Made by a program: the position numbers and the translations under genes. DNA of 64,000 nucleotides from JAIQFL01 sp035295745 (GTDB lineage Bacteria; Acidobacteriota; Terriglobia; Bryobacterales; Bryobacteraceae), in NCBI GenBank assembly GCA_035295745.1, contig DATGIL010000071.1, positions 248,001-312,000 of the forward strand, given 5' to 3'. The notes beneath the pieces were generated by a model, which saw nothing but the letters and a program-made list of their open reading frames with translations, made no database searches and had not been told where the DNA came from. Positions 59,911 through 64,000 of the stretch are shown here, in pieces (the first letter of the stretch is position 1; every line of letters begins with the position of its first letter).

Positions 59911-62901
59911 TCAATTCACCACCCTCACGTTTACCGAAGTGGTCACGCCTCCCTGGCTGACCGTCAACGGCACTTCCGTTCCAGAGGGTGCCTTCGCAGG
60001 CGCCCTCGCGTTGATCTGAAAGACTCCCACCAGGCCGGGCGCGAGTCCGGCATAACTCACATTCATGGACAGATTTCCGAGCCGCACGTCCGGAACGGCT
60101 ACAGCCGCAGCCAAGGGGTTGGATGGCGCTGCGGTGCCGACCGCCACTTCCGGCGACGTCGCGCCCAGCCCGGTGGCATAGATCGAGATTTCGTCGCTGG
60201 GATGGATAGGATTGGTCGGGGTAATTAACTGCGCATTGCTGACCTTGATCACCAAGGGGATGCCCGTCAAGGGGCCCGCAGTCCCGCTCTGAAAAATCGC
60301 CGGGGCAGTCGGTGTCAGGTTGACATAGAAGTCGTCGCTGACACCGCCCGGAGTATACAGGGTCAAGGGCACGAGTCCGGTGACATGCAGCGGAAGCTGC
60401 GCGTTGATCTGCCCGGGCGACGCGAACGACATGGGCAGAGCGGTGCCGGCCAGCGTCAGGCATGACTCCCCGAGTGCGGTCGGCAAGGGGATCTGCGAGC
60501 TGACCATATTCGTCGGATTCAAATTCGTGCCGAAAACGGCGATCAGCGATCCGGGGGCGAAGTTGGCAGTAAGATCTGCGGCATTCACTACTTGAGTGAT
60601 CGCAGGTGGGGCAACTGCGGTATCGAACTGCCAGGGCAGGGCGGTAAAGCCCGATGTGGTCAGTGCAATCAGCGTGTTCCGATTTGCCAGGGGTGCCACG
60701 GTTCGAGTCAACACGGATATGCCGCCGCCAATCAGGGGCTGTTCCGCCACGCGAGTCGGCAAGGGCATGCTGCTGTTTGCGAGATCGATCCGTTCGATCG
60801 AGCCATCCGCCACGGTCGTTCCGGCAGGTCCCGTGAGGCGCACGCCCAGTCCATCCACAAAGGCGAATCCTGATGGGAAATCGGACCCGGTCCAGGTCTC
60901 AACCGGCTTCAGCGCTGAGTTCAACAGATTGTTACCCGCTACGAATTGGCCCGAGTCCGACGCCGCAACGGCTCCTGCCACGCTCGTCGGCAGCTTACGC
61001 GACACCGTGAATGTGCCGGCAGCCGCATCGTAGAGCAGGAGATTCCCGTCCGCCGATACAGCCAGCATCGAGCCGCCGCTCGGCGTCGCGACGAGCATCG
61101 TATCGGCGTTCACCGAGTTTTGGAAAACCCCGAGACTAGGCAGTGTCGAAGCGGTCTGAGAAACCAGACTGAGCTGGTCGATCGTATTCGTTCCTCCAGT
61201 TCCGCGGGATGCGACGAAGATGGCATTACCGGCCGCAGCGATCGAACGCGGATAGTGTCCCGCGGGCAGCATGATGGAAGGTAACTGCTGCAGGGTATTA
61301 AGATCGAACACGTAGAGTTGCTGGGAGTTATCGTGTCCAACCAATAGATTGTTGTGGACGGGTGTGATCGCCATGCGAGTCGGCGTGTTGCTGGTTCGCA
61401 GTTGGGCGATCGGAAATAGTCCTGACCCGTCGAAGACGAGCACCAGATTGCGATCCTGTCGCAGGATATAAAACCGATCGCGGTCCGGGTCGGCCAGCAG
61501 ATCGGACAGGGTCCCCGGAACGTTGGTCGGAGATCCGCGTTCGTCCGGGCGCTGATTGTTCACCAGGATCCGAACAGGCATCGGAACATTCACCGCATCC
61601 GCTGAAATAATTTTGAGCGATCCGGTCACCGTGCCGCGACGATCCTGGAACTGGCGCGGGTCAACCGTAACCTGAACGACCGAGGGCGTATGGCCTGCGG
61701 AAGGTGTGATCGACACTCCCGCCAAGTCCGAACTCAGCGAGAAATTGGTTTGGCCGCCGCCCGGATCCACAATTCGCAGGTTTTGCACAATCGCGCCCTG
61801 CTGACAGAAGCTGCCTCGGAATACAAGATCTTCGTGGTCCGCAATCAGGCGCCCAAACTGGTTCAGCGAGCCTACCGGCAACACCATGACGCCGCTTTCG
61901 GAGACCGCGTAGAGTGTGTCGGCTGCTTCGTTGAGCAAGGACCGTCCTGTAAGATTCTCAGGCAGATTCAAGCGCTCGCGGACGGTGAGATTATCGGCAT
62001 CGGCGATCCAGAGCGGGGCAGGCACATTCGGATCTGCGCCGGTCTGAGGAATCTGCGCGTACAGAATCCCGGCCCCCGAGTCGATCGCGTGCGACCCCAC
62101 CGCCAGTTGTCCGGACGCGCCCGGAAACTGTGCCAGAAGATTTCCTTGCAGGTTGAAGAGTCCCCATCCCGCCAGATAATACGAGCCGTCCCCAGAGACG
62201 CTGACCACTCGCGGCCCGAGCGGTGGCGACGCAGTGTACCCGGTTACCTGAAGTCGCTTTGCGGAGACATCATAAACGAAGCGAATCGTGTCCGCGAGAC
62301 CGAAGATGAATTTGCCGTCTCCTGAAGCAGCCAATGAGGCCGCCACAATCTGAACCGGAGCTGTTCCGGGAGCTGCCGGAATGCTGTTGGCTGTGAGATT
62401 GGCAATCGTGCTGAGCACGTCGACTCTGCCGGTCAGCGCGTCGAAATGCAGGAACTCGGTCGTGGTTGCGATCAAGGCCAAACCGTCCGACCCGAATGCC
62501 ACCCCAAGCGGAGGGCTGTCGAGAGCATAGATCTGGCGGGCACTACTCGAGAGATCGATTACGGTCAGGGCGTTCGACGGGGATCCGGGCGATAGCACGT
62601 TTCCAAAATGTGTGACTGCGAGGAACCGCCCATCCACGGACATCGCGAGCGACGCCGGCGCGGCGGCGACATGCATGGAAGTATGAACGGTATTGTCGGA
62701 GAGACTGAGAACGTCGATGCGGCCTGCAGTGAAGTTCGCAACGTAGAGCACACCTCGGCTCTCATCAAGCGCCAGATCGGCAGCTTGGCCGTTGATCGCA
62801 ACGACTTGGCCAAAGGTGGCTCCCCGCGCCAGCGACGGCCAGCCGATTGCGCAGGCCAGATAGCAGAGCGGAATCAGATTCAGAGAACGTCCACGTCTCA
62901 T
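59911..62901 (-). CDS. Exported beta-propeller protein with Solibacter-type C-terminal domain
   Basis: Read from the ATG at 62901 (signal MRRGRSLNLIPLCYLACAIG) the protein has 996 residues. Two groups of YVTN/SMP30-like propeller blades are visible (LDESRGVLYVANFTAGRIDV, VYDVSAKRLQVTGY, YVFDLNTLQQLPSI). The last 230 residues form a TIGR03437-type domain, with VNAADLTANFAPGSLIAVFG and ISIYATGLGATSPEV, ending in VNVRVVN. This domain is found on many large secreted proteins of Solibacter. The start is 37 bp from the divergent gene, with a perfect palindrome between. Confidence 0.85.
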   Translation of the reverse strand: MRRGRSLNLIPLCYLACAIGWPSLARGATFGQVVAINGQAADLALDESRGVLYVANFTAGRIDVLSLSDNTVHTSMHVAAAPASLAMSVDGRFLAVTHFGNVLSPGSPSNALTVIDLSSSARQIYALDSPPLGVAFGSDGLALIATTTEFLHFDALTGRVDVLSTIANLTANSIPAAPGTAPVQIVAASLAASGDGKFIFGLADTIRFVYDVSAKRLQVTGYTASPPLGPRVVSVSGDGSYYLAGWGLFNLQGNLLAQFPGASGQLAVGSHAIDSGAGILYAQIPQTGADPNVPAPLWIADADNLTVRERLNLPENLTGRSLLNEAADTLYAVSESGVMVLPVGSLNQFGRLIADHEDLVFRGSFCQQGAIVQNLRIVDPGGGQTNFSLSSDLAGVSITPSAGHTPSVVQVTVDPRQFQDRRGTVTGSLKIISADAVNVPMPVRILVNNQRPDERGSPTNVPGTLSDLLADPDRDRFYILRQDRNLVLVFDGSGLFPIAQLRTSNTPTRMAITPVHNNLLVGHDNSQQLYVFDLNTLQQLPSIMLPAGHYPRSIAAAGNAIFVASRGTGGTNTIDQLSLVSQTASTLPSLGVFQNSVNADTMLVATPSGGSMLAVSADGNLLLYDAAAGTFTVSRKLPTSVAGAVAASDSGQFVAGNNLLNSALKPVETWTGSDFPSGFAFVDGLGVRLTGPAGTTVADGSIERIDLANSSMPLPTRVAEQPLIGGGISVLTRTVAPLANRNTLIALTTSGFTALPWQFDTAVAPPAITQVVNAADLTANFAPGSLIAVFGTNLNPTNMVSSQIPLPTALGESCLTLAGTALPMSFASPGQINAQLPLHVTGLVPLTLYTPGGVSDDFYVNLTPTAPAIFQSGTAGPLTGIPLVIKVSNAQLITPTNPIHPSDEISIYATGLGATSPEVAVGTAAPSNPLAAAVAVPDVRLGNLSMNVSYAGLAPGLVGVFQINARAPAKAPSGTEVPLTVSQGGVTTSVNVRVVN

Positions 62902-62907
62902 AACATT

Positions 62908-62928
62908 CTTATCGGCGGGGCCGATAAG
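62908..62928. promoter_or_regulatory. Perfect inverted repeat between divergent genes, operator candidate
   Basis: Arms CTTATCGGC (62908-62916) and GCCGATAAG (62920-62928) are exact reverse complements around a GGG spacer. It lies in the 37 bp gap between the starts at 62901 (minus) and 62939 (plus), so a bound regulator could control both genes. A hairpin in an RNA leader is the alternative. No matching regulator gene is evident in the window. Confidence 0.5.
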
Positions 62929-62938
62929 TTTCAGTAGA

Positions 62939-64000
62939 GTGAACGCATACAGAAAATCGAGCCTGTCCCGCTGGCATTTTGCTTCCATCTGGCTGCTTCC
63001 GCTGGCATTCGCGGCCGGGCTTCCAGCGCAGAACGTGGCGATGACGCGTATTTCCACCACGGCTTCGGATGCCAACTTCCTCGTGGATGGGGAGAATTTC
63101 ACGGGAGCGGCGGTCTTCTCGTGGCCGGCCGGAAGCAAACACACGCTTGAAACCTCCACCTGGCAGTACATGGCTACCTTGCCGCGGGGACGTTACGTCT
63201 TCCAGCATTGGAACAGTCCGATCGGGCCGCTGGCCTCACCATCGAACATCGTCACGATCACGGCCGACCCGGGCATTCCGTGGTACCAAGCCACGCTTAC
63301 TGCCGAATACACGGTATCGCTGGTCTTCTTTCAATGCGACGTCTCTCCCTGCGCCTCGCCGGGCACAATTTGGGTCAACCAGGTTGCCTATCAGCAAAAT
63401 GCGGATGTGTGGGCCGCCGCCGGGTCCACCGTCACCATGGAAGCAGATCCGAATCCCGGCTTCGTGTTTACTGGTTGGGGGCAGGGGCCGGGTCTGGCGC
63501 CGATTTACTCGTTTGTCTTGAACGCGGCAGTGATTGTCTACCCGCAGTTCAGCGTGGCGCGGCAGGTACAGTTGGTGACTTCCCCGGATGGCCTGCAACT
63601 GTTAGCCGACCGGGCACCCGTTACGACGCCGGTGACGCTGGAGTGGGGCGTCGGGACCGTTCACAGCCTGGCCCCGGTCTCTCCGCAATTCGATCTGCAG
63701 GGGCGGCAGTGGGTCTTCAGCTCATGGATCGACGGCGGGACTTCCAACCGGAGCTACACTGTCCCGGCAGGCTCAGCGCCGGTCACGATCTCTGCTCAGT
63801 TTGTCCGGGCAGTCCCCGCGATCCTGACGACCGTTCCCGCAGGGCTTACTTTGACGATCGACGGACTCGATGGCCCGACGCCGCGCTACGCATCCTGGGG
63901 GCCGGGAGAGACCCACACGGTCGCCGCGCCACTCCACCAAATCGACTCTTCGGGCGCGCCGTGGGCCTTTCGCGAGTGGTCCAGCGGGCCAAACGCCACG
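62939..64000 (+). CDS. Large exported repeat protein, C-terminus cut by window edge
   Basis: The frame is open from a GTG at 62939 to the window end (354 codons). The start VNAYRKSSLSRWHFASIWLL continues into a signal peptide (LAFAAGLPAQ). The mature part repeats a tryptophan pattern (FQHWNSPIGP, FTGWGQGPGL, FSSWIDGGTS, FREWSSGPNA) spaced about 80 residues apart, resembling the InlB/Listeria-Bacteroides type beta repeats, with a PEGA-like VPAGLTLTIDG segment. It may well end in the same C-terminal domain as its neighbour, but that lies outside the window. Start site is uncertain because no clear ribosome-binding site is seen. Confidence 0.72.
   Translation, partial: MNAYRKSSLSRWHFASIWLLPLAFAAGLPAQNVAMTRISTTASDANFLVDGENFTGAAVFSWPAGSKHTLETSTWQYMATLPRGRYVFQHWNSPIGPLASPSNIVTITADPGIPWYQATLTAEYTVSLVFFQCDVSPCASPGTIWVNQVAYQQNADVWAAAGSTVTMEADPNPGFVFTGWGQGPGLAPIYSFVLNAAVIVYPQFSVARQVQLVTSPDGLQLLADRAPVTTPVTLEWGVGTVHSLAPVSPQFDLQGRQWVFSSWIDGGTSNRSYTVPAGSAPVTISAQFVRAVPAILTTVPAGLTLTIDGLDGPTPRYASWGPGETHTVAAPLHQIDSSGAPWAFREWSSGPNAT

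Overview
The window looks like a chromosomal segment of an Acidobacteriota member close to Solibacter/Bryobacter (Solibacteres). The evidence is: GC-rich DNA; a PadR-controlled permease of the 'acidobacterial duplicated orphan permease' type; two proteins ending in the C-terminal domain first described from Solibacter (TIGR03437 type); an Oar-like TonB-dependent receptor with a carboxypeptidase-regulatory N-terminus; many secreted PQQ-like propellers and Tat-exported enzymes; and three intergenic arrays of one GC-rich repeat family. This assignment is inference, because no rRNA gene is present. I saw no tRNA, CRISPR array, prophage or insertion sequence.

Layout. 1-5813 (all minus): a glycan cluster with a debranching-type hydrolase (cut by the window edge), two GT4 glycosyltransferases, a PIG-L deacetylase and two CRP/FNR regulators. 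6072-7865: a small membrane protein and a decayed multicopper oxidase. 7926-15987 (plus): a housekeeping stretch with rplS, rnhB, three small or uncertain genes, then glnA, a MOSC protein and glnE, so glutamine synthetase and its adenylyltransferase are neighbours. 16015-16528: repeat array 1. 16530-24161: a GH31-like protein lacking its nucleophile region, an M24 peptidase, two tandem paralogues of an unknown family, an M19 dipeptidase and a transglutaminase-like protein. 24173-29412: a quinoprotein dehydrogenase and an S9 peptidase separated by repeat array 2. 29598-29972: a stand-alone ClpX-type zinc finger. 30606-36400: PQQ-like protein, TonB-dependent receptor, PQQ-like protein, followed by array 3. 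36814-40815: an amidohydrolase, a Tat-exported enolase-superfamily enzyme and an amidase. 40866-46889: permease, PadR and a secreted S53 peptidase. 47133-50733: GH29 fucosidase, DinB-like protein and sialidase-fold protein. 50826-56660: gyrA, larE, and a methyltransferase/ECF sigma/small membrane protein operon ending near an outer-membrane barrel gene. 56678-64000: a sulfatase and three large secreted beta-rich proteins, the last cut by the window edge.

Taken together this is the gene content of a soil heterotroph that takes up and degrades plant or microbial glycans and peptides outside the cytoplasm, with ordinary nitrogen-assimilation and replication genes interspersed. I did not find a clear new defence or mobile system. 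The least explained items are the repeat family (three arrays of about 80-108 bp units), the tandem unknown paralogues at 19244-21687, the reduced GH31 protein, the lone ClpX zinc finger, and several structured non-coding sites (46899-47049, 58304-58351, 62908-62928, 37878-37974).
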